DNA of 60,000 nt from Nematostella vectensis (taxonomy: Eukaryota > Cnidaria > Anthozoa > Actiniaria > Edwardsiidae). The notes beneath the pieces are model-generated. The model did no database searches, was not told the DNA's origin, and worked only from the letters and a program-made list of their open reading frames with translations. The stretch is from the NCBI RefSeq assembly GCF_932526225.1, contig NC_064039.1, positions 15,928,639 through 15,988,638 of the forward strand, in the 5' to 3' direction. Within the stretch, counting starts at the first letter, position 1. Every line of letters starts with the position of its first letter. Both the position numbers and the translations under genes were made by a program. Of the stretch, positions 1-12,163 are shown in pieces.

Positions 1-789
1 AATATACGCTTGGTGTTGCCCCTAAGGCGTGTTGTTTAAAAAGATCGTTTTGCAGCACGTGTAGCTGAATAACGAAACCCTGAACAGTTACTTTGTTTGA
101 TTATGTTTTTCCACCTTAATAAAAATGGCAAACCAACTATATGAAGAGTAAACTACATCATAAAAACTCGCGGTTTTTGGCTTGTTACTCATATGCTACC
201 GATATCAACCCCTATTCCCTTAGCTCTAAGATCAATATCGCTCGTTATCATCCCCAAACACTCAAGGTCACTACCCGAAAAAAAAATTGCGTACTGTAGA
301 ATAAGCGGATAATATAGGCTAATCCTCTTGGTGATTAAAAGAGGGATTGACGCCCCGAGGAACGATACTAATGGAGCGCAATAAAGAAGGGGCGTAAGTG
401 AGTTCGTGAACTTCAGACATTGAAATAATGATCCGGAATAAAGCCAGTCTATCATATATTCTCCTTCTTCTGCAATGAGTAGCTTTCACACAAACGATCA
501 AGAAAAGCTGAGGTATTTTGTTAAAATCTTCCTGGTGTAAGCTGGTGTAAGGTTTTTCAACCTTTTGCAAAACTGCGTAGCGGCTTTTGACATGAAAGAA
601 ACAAACCATCAAACCATAAAATGCCTTATAAAATCCGCTACAACTCCAGCTAAGCATGAAGCTGCGGAACTGTGGCAGGTCTTGAAATATATAGGGTGGG
701 AGGAGAAATACAGAAACATTTGATCCTACTGGTCATTTCTTTATTATTTAAAGAAAAATATTTTTGGGGGGGAGGGGGGGCACGTCCTC
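1..789. other. non-coding AT-rich flank
   Basis: I see no coding exon here. Open frames are short, on the minus strand, and resemble no family I know. A G-rich tract at about 767-780 lies just outside the inverted-repeat element that starts near 790. Confidence 0.5.
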
Positions 790-3110
790 ATAGTCCGGTT
801 GCTTAGTGTTTCAATCTATACATAGCGGACAAAAACACCAAACTTGGCACAAAAATAGCCAAGAAGATGTTAATTAATATTGAGACCGGTGCCCACCGGT
901 AACACTTGAGGATTTCGTGTAATAACGGAATAAAAATTAGAAAAAAGCGTCCATCACGGGCTTCCTGTGGTGAAATTTAAAAAGACCTTGTATTTTCAAA
1001 ACTAAGGCGAAATATCTGATTGTTTTATTCTAGTAGGGAAAATATAACGCTATTTGTTAATATTTCAAGATAAAACTGTCGTCGGCTGCATTAAAACGCT
1101 TCATCTAAGAGAAAAAATTTTCAAGGCTAGACCCAATCCTCCTCATGGTTATCCAAGATGGCGGCTTATATTGGCATAGTATACGCTGTAAGTACCCCAT
1201 AAAAACGCGTATTTTAGGTGAAAAAAGGCTCATACTCTATTTATCAAGGACTTACAATGTCAATAACCTACTAAATATGAACTTTTGTCTTGAATTTAAA
1301 TGAATTTCTTCTAAATCTGCGATTATCGCAATTATCGGGTATTTTGACGTTAACTAAAAAGAGGTAGAGATGAATAATAGGGGGCTACGTAAATGTATGT
1401 CAACTAGACACCACAGAACAACGAGATGCTTTAGATATGCCTCCTCAATCAAAGTAATTAGTTTGTGAATCTTTTCTTGAGAATATTAAAGTATTTAGAT
1501 GTTCTGCAGAAGAAACCTTTGTAGAAACTCTTTGTCGAAAATAGCGCAAAATGGCACAGGAATTATCACAAATTTGCGGTATTAATGCTCGAAAGCCTTT
1601 AAGAACGAAAAAAGGTGACTAGAAGAGGAACTGCGAAAAAAAAACATTGCTTATTTCTCCCTACGTGTGCATTATAGTGACGAGGTTGAACGTATCGCAT
1701 GCTTTTAACAGGATAGCAACCAACCAACGATTCGCCGCAGCAATAGAGGACTATGTTATTAACTAGATGTCTTAATGATGACCTCAGGGATTGAAAAAGC
1801 CGTGGAGCATAAGTAAAGGAAAGGTCTCCAGGAAGCGAGAGAGGATGATAAAAAAAGTGTAGAGCTTTTGTCAGGCTTATAAAATATAATATATTATCAG
1901 AATATATAAGTGGAAGCTGTTGAAAATGGTACGTACCTTTTTTGTGGTGTCCAAGCTCCACAATGCGCATGAGACACGCTTGGGAGATTCCGGGAATGAG
2001 AAATCCTTTAACCGATTTTTACTAAAGGACAGAGTTTTAGAGGCTTTTTCTAAAGTGCACGATCAGTGATCGGCGGACCGTTATAGTAATAAAGGGAAAA
2101 AAGTCATTCTGAAATAAAATGAAAGAATGATGCGCGTACGCTAGCTTGTGTGTAGGGTCCGCTGGGATTTTTTTTTTCCAAACAGAAGATTTTTCCTTCG
2201 ACGGTGCTATAAACAAGTGTACAAAAACTCCAGTGTCAACGGTACTAGCGTCAACCTTAGGAGGACACGTTTAGGCCCAAACCTGACGTAAGCCAGAATT
2301 ATTCTATGTAAGTTATAAACGATCATATGGTTTTGAGCGCCATATCCGTAAACGCCAGCCACCACTGCCGATCTATATACCGGCCACTTTGGCCCGCAAC
2401 TAGCATGGGGTAGAGCGAGGCTCTCGCCTCGGTAACAATTGTGATAATTTGATTTTAAAAATAACATAGGGCCGTAATGGAAAACTTAAACAAATGATCC
2501 AAGTTGTCATGGTATATTTTATCAACGCACAACAAGCTATGAAAAATATCCCTCATCGGTAGCTGATTTTTTCCTCGTGACGGGCCTATTAATTACAGCC
2601 GCTCTGGTTGAATCAAAGCTCTGTAACCCTTAATATAATGCTTAGACAGCTCATTAAAAGAAAATTTCTGGTGAAATTCATGTGCACCACCTATTGTGCT
2701 TATTTGATGGAAATCAGTCATATTGTTATCATATTTGTATATTAGCAATAGGGGTTTAAAAAAAGGCCGCGCGGAGCCTGGGTTCCAGTAGATTTCCTTC
2801 TTCTTCAAATGTAGCTTTTTATAGCTATTTATACGCTTTTTTGTTCGGAATTCGATAGAGTACAGCTTAAATGATAGAAATCGTTCCCAAATATGTGCAA
2901 TTTTATCTTTTTTTGCCTCATGAAAATGTATGAAAACACCAGATTTCTAAAAAAAAGACTTGCTCTTTATCTATGGATCCGCTAATGGTACCGGTGGGCA
3001 CCGGTCTCAATATTAATTACCATCTCATAGGCTATAATCATACCAAGTTTGGTGCTTTTGTCCGCTGTGTATAGATTGAGCTATTTTTGTGCGCTAAGCG
3101 ACCCGACTAT
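790..3110. mobile_element. 2.3-kb element with long terminal inverted repeats, no transposase seen
   Basis: The sequence at 790-903 reappears in inverted orientation at 2988-3110, imperfectly, over about 115 bp. Shared blocks include the palindromic ACCGGTGCCCACCGGT at the inner ends, a block reading AGCGGACAAAA, and a block reading CACCAAACTTGG. This is the structure of a DNA transposon or foldback element. The interior (904-2987) has no open frame long enough for a transposase and no motif I recognise, so the copy is probably non-autonomous or decayed. I could not fix the exact outer ends or a target-site duplication by eye. It could also be a simple inverted duplication rather than a mobile element. 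Confidence 0.7.
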
Positions 3111-6100
3111 CACTCCCTGCGACGGCCGTGAACCGGTGGCTAATGATGGCTAATAAAATAATATATAGTTGAAAAACGATAACAAGTGAAATTTATACAG
3201 CATTCCATCAAATTCTCGATTTGAAATCAAATACCTTACATATTGATGCAATAGGCTCGAACTAGTTTTTAAAACTATATCTTAAGGTGAATTTCTGTCC
3301 GTTATCTGTAACACTTCGGTGCTTCGGAAAAGCACCAAACTACTGTTTGATCGCCAAAGGGAGGGAGGGGGAGGGGAGGGTACGCGCGCACCCTGCGCAT
3401 CCCCGTGTGTACGCGCCCGCATCGCAATTATTTATGCAAGAAATGGCGTGACTAACCAGAAAACAGACATGCCGCAGAAAACAGGTGCTGCGTGGTATGA
3501 TCCGAAGGATGAAGTCAGGTCTAAAAACAACGTTAGTGTCCATGACGCTTTAGTTGTAGGTTTTGATTCGTTGAATTATATATTTTCGTGACAATTGTGT
3601 TTCTGTTTTGAATAACCTACTCGAAGAATTTCCGATGTTATGACTAGAGAAAGCACTCTTATAATAAGTTATTATCATTATTTTGCTGCGTATTCTTACA
3701 TCTTTTCTTTTTATATTATACGCTCTATATTATACATAGGTTAATATTATTACAACTTAAGTAAAATCACGAAAAGACGACAACGTTAAACTCTTCGTAG
3801 CGCGTAATTGAAGCTTTATATTTAAGAATAAACATGTTCATTTGCCTCCATAAGCGCTATAAAACCCTAAAAGCTGTTTGCTTTGGAGAATTCAAGAGCA
3901 AAGCAGCGAAGAATAAGACAAAGGTTGAGAATTCTTCCACCGATGTCGTCTTATGAATAATGGTGCTATGAAAGTGCACCTCTCAGTCAACCATGGCGTG
4001 CGTACTATCTCAATTATTTTATAGACTCCATTAGAGAGACGGGTCAACCACAATAGTAAGGCTGACACTCTATTGCTCGATTACGCAATGCAGTTCACTA
4101 CCGTATCATGTACGTGATGTTACATTTGGCTCGACATTAAAGAGCATGTTTTTGTGGGTAAAACTTAAAAAAAAAAACATTCATTTTCTTCCTTGTCTTA
4201 TTGTTATCTCAATCAGTGCAAAGTAAATATGATCAGTGTGATGTCTGTTAATGTACGTTAAATGTCAGAATATATTTAAGGAGTGCATTTTGTACGTTCG
4301 ATGATAAAGAGAACACGTTAAGTATGTCAAGAAATGAAGTTTCACTTCTTGAGAATTGAATCTCTAATCATTTCCATACCGCTTATGTTGCTGAAAAAGC
4401 ACAGTTTTGCAAGGCTTGCTTGCTTTTTTATACCAGGTGAAAAACAAACAGCGACTCTTGTCGTGTATGAGAGCGAGCTAGCAAACGAACGAGCGAGTAA
4501 CATAAAAAGATCAATGTCCCTGTTACCAATGCAAGTCGGTCACGACGTCAAAGCCTCTAACAGCTATTAAAAAAAAATTAAATATTACTTCATCATTAAT
4601 TCCTTTTAATCCATAAACTACCTTCGCAGAATTTTCACCCGTCTAAGCATTAGTCGTGCCTTCGAAATGCTTGCGAATCAACTTCAATTCAGTGTGACCC
4701 TGACAGTGTACTAATGGAAAAGTAGTAATCTACTTGCCGGAGGAATTTACTTATTTCTGACATGGATATGACTCTAACGTGAGAAAGTGGAAAATCTACA
4801 TAGACGCAAGCTGTTTAAAAGCATTTTAACAATTTACTCGGAAAAGATGATAAATAGGCTCACCCTGAAGGACGTTTAGCCGATAGTATAACTAAAATGA
4901 TGATTGAATATCATAAAAATCTCGCCTTTGAGGTACATCAATGTCATTTAGTCTCTTCCAAAAAAGAATGGCTTCGGCCTCGAGTGTTTCCCTTAGTTCT
5001 AAAACACACAACTCCATTCTAGAATTTAGAGTGCTGTCATGTTCAGCGTGGATTCGGTTTCTTTGACAGAAAATAAAAGTAAACGGACTCGCGCGCGTGT
5101 CACCATTTGGCTTGACAAGTGCCCCTGAAGACTTCTAGAAGATTTTAAGCCCACTCATGCGAAAAGTACAAAGATAAGAATGGTGAAAACAAGCTAAGGC
5201 CATGGCTCTTTTACTTACCATTGCATGGCTAGATATTTCCAATATGATAATGTAGCAACTCGAACCAAAATAGCTTTTTTACTTTTAGAAAGGAAAAGGC
5301 ACTGCTAACCTGCTTTCTGAGGAGAACACGTTTTTTTTCTTGCCCTCAAAAGCCTTTACGACCCTTCAGACATTGTTTGTCAACGGTCCAGACTTGAAGA
5401 TCTACCGCCAGTCACCGCTAAATGGCTCACACTAGTTCACCCCACCACAGTCCAACCAGATAAAAGTACATCTAAATATGTTCATTTGTTAATAGGATTT
5501 TACAATGATCGAGCGAAGTGTAATCGTCAAGGCCAGGTGTCCCGGAGTTGCCGATAGCTAGCGATTTGGTGTGGCGTGATTGGCGAAGAGCACCGATTCG
5601 ATCAAATTTCACGATCGCCGCAAAATAATCACCCCGAAAAACTTGACGGCATAACTCGCAAAGACATAACACAAAACCATCATTTGCGTTTTAAGAAGCT
5701 TCATGAATGTTCAACAGCGTTTTCTGAAGCAAAAGTGATCTAAGTGATAAGGGCACATTGTACATCAAGTGAAAACGGTGCGCAAGCCATGCTGAATATA
5801 CCATCACGTAAAATCAATGCGTCTGTGTGTTTTGCTGTGTTATTACCGGGACATCAAATCAAAATGGTTGTCAGATAGAGGCATAGCACGAAACGAGATT
5901 ATAATTTAAAGTTGATATGATGATTATAATAATTGACATAAATAGAAATCCAACATTGCAATAGATAGAAAACAAACAAATATTAAGGACAAGTACACAA
6001 GTAGAAACCGGCGGAGAGACGGAGGTGGACAAAGAGAAGGAAAGACGGAGAGATGATTGAAATCGTGCACTATAACGATGAGAGGGTTGCATATTGATTC

Positions 6101-9100
6101 TTCTTGATCTTTTTTCCTCAGAATTAAAAACTGAAAGATTACGATCTCTCATAAGTTTCAACTTTGGAAACCTTATGTTCAAGGAATTTGAAGGCTTTTT
6201 TATTTCTACCAGTATAGCTATAAATAAAGAATCATTAGAAAACAAACAATAAATTTTATGATTATTCAACTTAATGACCTTGACGACTTTTTGACAAAAT
6301 GGCTGCTCGAATGTTTCCATTCAAGTTTAAATAACATTTGGCACAAATCTAGCATCCATTTTTATTTATCTTGAAATTTTCCGTGACCGAGACATCGCAG
6401 CTAAGTTCAGGATTTACAGAAAATGTCATCGGCCTGTTAAGCACTCGGATCCATGTACTATATGGCAGTTATTACTTACTAATGAGAATTCTATTATACT
6501 ATGAAAACCAAAATCAGCGCAATTATTGGGTTACACGAAGTCTAACAAATCGACAATAAATGCACTTGCAGTACATAAGCAGACACACAAACAGAACAGT
6601 GAAATATCATTAAGGTTGTACTAATATTCGACTTAACGACTTCTTTGTTCCCATAATATCAAACGAAACATTATCGGTTTTGAGCCTCAAATCCCGGGGA
6701 AGCCGGATTGGATCTGCATTTAAGCAGTGTGGAAAAACTATACCTTTGAATTTCGCCGTTTTCGTGACTTGCGATACAACTCCATTTGTGTTGTTGTTCA
6801 GCGGTTAGAATTTGAATCATTCGCAGCGGTGTTGGTCGTGTGTGGGTGCTTGCAATATCTGCGCACTGTGACAGCAGCTTAATACAATGAACAACTGTCA
6901 ATCATATGATAATCAGCTCAAGAGGTTTGTCTGTCTTTTGAGTTCTGCCAAGAAACCATTGGGTAGCTAGAATAATCATATTTTGTTGTTCTGAACTGCT
7001 TCTTTGCTAAGTGCTGTTACATTGTCATGACGAACACCCATTTTGGCGTGATAAGCCACTTTCCTTTATGTGCAAACACCGGGAAATCGTATTTTATTGG
7101 TCCCTTTTTGGTTGAAGTTAATTAGAATAAGCCCTCTTGGTGCGAGAGCTATTATTATGTATGTATTCACTTGGACTATAAGTGCGAGGAATAGGGCATT
7201 GTTTGCCTTACCGAGTATATTTACAAATTGTTGTTTAAAAAGAAGCCTTCACGGAGACCGCTTTGAAAAAACGCAACTAAATGGCACATTGAACGTTGGA
7301 CCTCTTTCCAACACTTTTAAGGAGCATTGAACGTAAAAGCAAATCTTTAAAAGAGCAGCCGACTCAACAGTCATTAACTAAAAATCCAGACATAAGTATT
7401 ATAAACACAACATTCCATTTCTAAAGAAATTGCTAGCTAATAGTTTCGATATTCATAAAATTCATCACAGATTTGCATAGAGAGGCCTAGATGCTTAAAT
7501 GTGCAATTTTCTGGAAAGAATATTCATTCAATGACTACATTATTTCTTAAACATCTTTTTTTTGCGACATGTGTTTTCGTGGATGTGTTTTCAGGATTTA
7601 CCAAAAGGAGACCATCCTCACATCAAACAGTCTTACTGTCGTTTTTCCAGCTTGCTCGTTAAATTCCCTGTCACGAAGTTATAAACCATATTTAGGAGCC
7701 TGCTCCAAACATTTGTTTCCTTTTTATCGCCTTGAATTGCATAAGTCAAGAATTTCCAAGTAAACTTGCAGGAATTCGTGGTCTACTAAAGCTTTTTCTG
7801 TCCACCATCTTGAAAAAGAAGACTGGACACTAACGTTTTGAATTGTCACAGGTTTTCCGCGCGTTCGCCCCACTAAGAAAACGACAGCCGTTAAATGATA
7901 TGAAGAGGGGGGGGGGAGGGATATTATGTGAACATATGACCAAAGGTAAATTTGTGAAAATTGCTACCAGAAATTCCTTCTAATAAATAAAAAGGGAGCA
8001 TTGCCAGAGGTAATGCGCCAAAGAACTAACCAAATAAACGAATTAAAAACAAAATTTAACGTATATAACGATACAAGACTGTGGCCTAGCCAGGATTAAT
8101 AGTACTCATTAATCATAATCTCAGATTTGTAAAACGGAACAAATCTTTTCGGAAGATAATCACCGTCTGGGATATGGCGGTAATTCTAGGCCGGCGATAT
8201 TCGAGTTGGCGTCTTTTTCTAGCGCCTTAACCAAGTGTCTAATTGCCATGACTACCTTGTAGAGTAGATAAGAAAACTAATAACTTTGTCTTTTTAGACA
8301 TATTATTCGTTAGCACAAAAGTGTGTGCACACCATGGCTATTGTTATCGTTTTCTTATTTGATTATTTGTCATATAAAAAGTTTTTTCTAATTAAAATCC
8401 TTTTCACCATAGAGACGATCGTGGTGACGCAAACCATTAGTTTTCTAAAAGTGTCCTTTCGTATTCTACTCTAAAGCACAACTCAGTGCAGACTGGATGT
8501 TTGGGAGAACATTCCTCTACGTTTCTAGTGTATCTATTTCTTTTTTTCTATCCTTTTTCAACCTTTTAGCGTGGTGCCTCATTGCAACGTTGAGGCTAGT
8601 TCTCAGGGCGAAAGGGCAACACTCATTTTCCGATTCTCTCACGAACGCAAATAGCAAGAGAACGTAACAGCCTGATTTTCTCGCGCTTGTGTTTGGACGA
8701 TTCTCGCTTGTTTTGTGCTTGCTCTTCGCTTGCCTCGTACTGAGAACCGGCCTTTATCATCCAAATGTCACAAATTTCGTATGTCTCAAGTGTGGCAAGC
8801 GCAATGTGCCTCCTGCACATGGTAATGAAGAAATGATAGCCTTTGCCCAAAGGGGTTGTTAGGGGCTCGCGATTTGGTGGGTTGGAACGTTTTTGTCGTG
8901 CGGGTTTCATTTATAGGATGTCCATTAAAGTGCGGTTTACGGTTTCTTGGCCTATTACTTTCTCTCTTACGATTTGCTGTTTAATTATTTCCCTATTTCC
9001 TTTACTTGCCTATGTTATTAATAAGTTTCCAGAACCTTCCCCAAACAATAAAATAAACATAAAAAAATAAAAATAATAAAACAGAATTTTCATCGTTTCA

Positions 9101-11620
9101 TCAAGCTGAAAAAAAAGCTATCCATTTCCTTTTGAGTAATTGTCGATATCTAAGAAATAGCTTTTTTCGTTTCTTACCTTGTAAATATTTCTTTGTAAAG
9201 CTTCTTTTGTTAAGCCTCGCCTTTAGTAATTTTTCATTTCTAGATTCATCATTTACCATAACAACACATTTCGCTTTTACAAATGCCCAATTGGAAAATG
9301 TTTCAACAGCTCTCAAAAATGTCCTCCAAAGTAAAACACTAAAATGAGTGCTGGTGAATAAAAATGCGACGTTTATAGCCACGGCCGCATCTTGCCGAGT
9401 GTTAACCTGACCTAGAAATAACTTCTGTTTCAGTAAGTATATATAGACAGCAGATTAATTATCTTTAATAAAATTATTGTAGAATGTTATTTACTTTTCG
9501 CTCAAAAATGTTATCAGCGTTAGAGATTCTTACAATGCGCCATCAACAAGCGTGAAGTAGGCCCTCCTTGGTACTCACTGATTAGCCATTACCGTTTTTC
9601 TGCCATAACAACATTAAAGGATCAAATTACCTTTTGTAATTCTGCCTTTTTTACTATGATTTGAGTGGCTTCTTTTTGCTACCTTTTATATGATTTATTA
9701 TATATTCCTTTTCTGACTCGATATATTGTACCACTATTTCTGTTTACACATTTTTATCAACAAGATGGTTTAGAGTAATATCGGGTTCGCCCTCTTCTGA
9801 CCTTTAATATATACGCTTTGAAAGCCGTCTTTTGATGCCTTATGGTCTTTTTTCGTTTGTACCATTTTCGATTATTTCATTAACAATGAAATAAGTCTTC
9901 ATGAGGACAAAACAAATAAGCAATGAAAATTGAAATTGTAGGCGATTGAAGCATAAGTTTACTTTTCATTTTTCAATTTCCAAATTTTGCCTTTATGGTT
10001 TACTTGCACGAAGGTTTTTTCATTAGATATTTAAGCTTATCGGATAAGCTCTATTTAGATTGTGTGGTTGTTTAATAATTACTTATTTTAATGCTGTTTC
10101 TGTTCTTTTTTAATAATCTCTTAAAGGTTCCTTGTAGCTCACTAGGCTTTTGATATTTGACGAATAAACAAATCACCAAGGGGTGTTGTTTTCCTATAAC
10201 ATTTCAAAAGATTCCTAGTATTTTATTCAATTTATCATAGCGGCTAATACTGACATTTTTGCAGCTGGTTTCGACCGGATCGTAATAAGTCAGTGATATT
10301 TGTTTTTATCGTATTGTATCAGCCGAGCTGACAGCATTTCTAACTTGACTTTTTGATTTACTTGACCCGTTATTTTTCTGGTTGTATCACGAAAACCACA
10401 ATTTTTTCGAGAAGCTAATGGTTTTGTGTTACTTTTAGGTTATGTTTAAAAGAAAAATAAAAGTCCCTAGCCCATTCATTATTGTGTGTTGGGTTTTCGC
10501 GTCCTGAAGAGGACGTGAAACTGAAGGAAATGCCGTCCTGAACAGGACGCGACGCCGGCAAAAAAAGCGTGCGCGCGCAATCGAAAGTGCGCGAGGCAGC
10601 GTCTTCTTGCCTGCGTCGTGGATCTAAATCCCCCTAATAAAAATTGTGTCAACTCGTCCATCTAAATTGTGATGGTTGGGAGCGCACTATGCATTACACT
10701 GTTTCCTATTGACCTAATCAACTTTCCTAGCAGGCAGAAGCAGATTCATTTGTAAAAGGCTTAAGGTATTTAGTTTAGTGCTGCTTATTTGTATCTCCAA
10801 TGTATCCAAGTTTCACACATTGAAACTTCGTGTTACAAATGTGTAGCACGATGTTAATGTTCACAAGGGACTGATGACTTTTTTTACAACACAACAAACA
10901 CCCATCTTTTTATATTACGGAATTTTTCAACGTAAAATCTACTATTAGTTGCATTTACGGTAATGAACCTTTATTGCCTACAATGCCATTACATACCTTT
11001 TGTAAATGACCTCAAAAAAGCCACACTGCCAAAATTATGATCTCAGCCCACCTCACGTGTTCACGATGCATTTGTTGTTGGTCTTTATCGCGTAGAGCTA
11101 AAAACACACATAAAAGAAAGACACCGAAAAAATCAATTTAGAGCATGACTAAACAGCTCCCGCACCTGAAACAGTACTGCTCAAAAGTACTGCTATTAAT
11201 TCAATATAGACGACAACTTTCAATTTCAAATCGAAGCGCACCTTAGCTAATATCAATAATAATTTTGGTTTGTGTAAGCGAGACCTCTAAAAATACTAGA
11301 GGATTCCACGCGGTACCGATTGAAGGGGATAAGGCTAGACTTGAATAACCTCAAGCACCACCACTCTCCTGATAGTGTTATTCAATGTATTCCTGATCTC
11401 GATGGCTTTTTATGTTCCGAACATCTTGAAGTTGCCGCATGAGAATAAACAAGTTTTTTTTTTAATTTTCTTTGTTTATCAATAGAATTTTCACTTCAGA
11501 GTAAAGTGCCGATTTTTAATAAAACATGATGAAGACTTGTGATGGGATAAGGGCTTCCTTCAGCAGGCTCTTTGGAATTTTGGTTTCATCTCGATTCTGA
11601 CTCGAAGCTAGTATCCCTCC
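3111..11620. other. long gene-poor stretch, nothing coding recognised
   Basis: About 8.5 kb of AT-rich sequence with only short scattered open frames. None shows a domain, a phase-consistent exon chain or compositional change. Notable small items are a run of G at about 7905-7919 and a GC-rich island at 10,490-10,630 (listed separately). I cannot rule out small non-coding RNAs or distal regulatory elements. Confidence 0.5.
10490..10630. other. GC-rich island with two short hairpins
   Basis: Within AT-rich surroundings this block is GC- and CpG-rich. It carries two near-identical small inverted repeats, GTCCTGAAGAGGAC at about 10,501 and GTCCTGAACAGGAC at about 10,536, plus runs of GCGCGC. 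It may be a remnant of a mobile element or a CpG-rich regulatory block. No function can be read from the sequence. Confidence 0.3.
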
Positions 11621-12120
11621 CTCTCCTGGACCCGACCCACAAAATACGTCTTTTCTAGCCCCTCTCCTGGACCGACCCACAAAATACGTCTTTTCTACCC
11701 CTCTCCTGGACCCGACCCACAAAATACGTCTTTTCTAGCCCCTCTCCTGGACCCGACCCACAATATACGTCTTTTCTAGCCCCTCTCCTGGACCCGACCC
11801 ACAAAATTCGTCTTTTCTACCCCCTCTCCTGAAACCGACCCACAACATACGTCTTTGCTAGCCCCTCTCCTGGACCCGACCCACAAAATACGTCTTTTCT
11901 ACCCCCTCTCCTGAAACCGACCCACAACATACGTCTTTTCTACCCCCTCTTCTGGACCCGACCCACAACATACGTCTTTTCTAGCCCCTCTCCTGGACCC
12001 GACCCACAATATACGTCTTTTCTACCCCTCTCCTGGACCGACCCACAAAATACGTCTTTTCTAGCCCCTCTCCTGGACCCGACCCACAAAATACGTCTTT
12101 TCTACCCCTTTTCCTGGACC
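11621..12120. repeat. minisatellite, ~41-bp unit, about 12 copies
   Basis: A unit of 39-43 bp built around CTCCTGGACCCGACCCAC, then AATACGTCTTTTCTA, repeats about twelve times with small substitutions and one-base length changes. Immediately after the array (about 12,121-12,163) part of the unit occurs in inverted orientation (GTATTTTGTGG, then TCGGGTCCAGGA), so the array ends in a hairpin. It is intergenic, with no gene within 5 kb on the right. Confidence 0.9.
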
Positions 12121-12163
12121 CGGGGCTAAAAAAGAAGTATTTTGTGGTTCGGGTCCAGGACCT

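Noticed and set aside
5871-6320. 149-codon open frame on the minus strand
   Set aside because: AT-rich, low-complexity Ile runs, no domain, no plausible splice partners. Best explained as chance.
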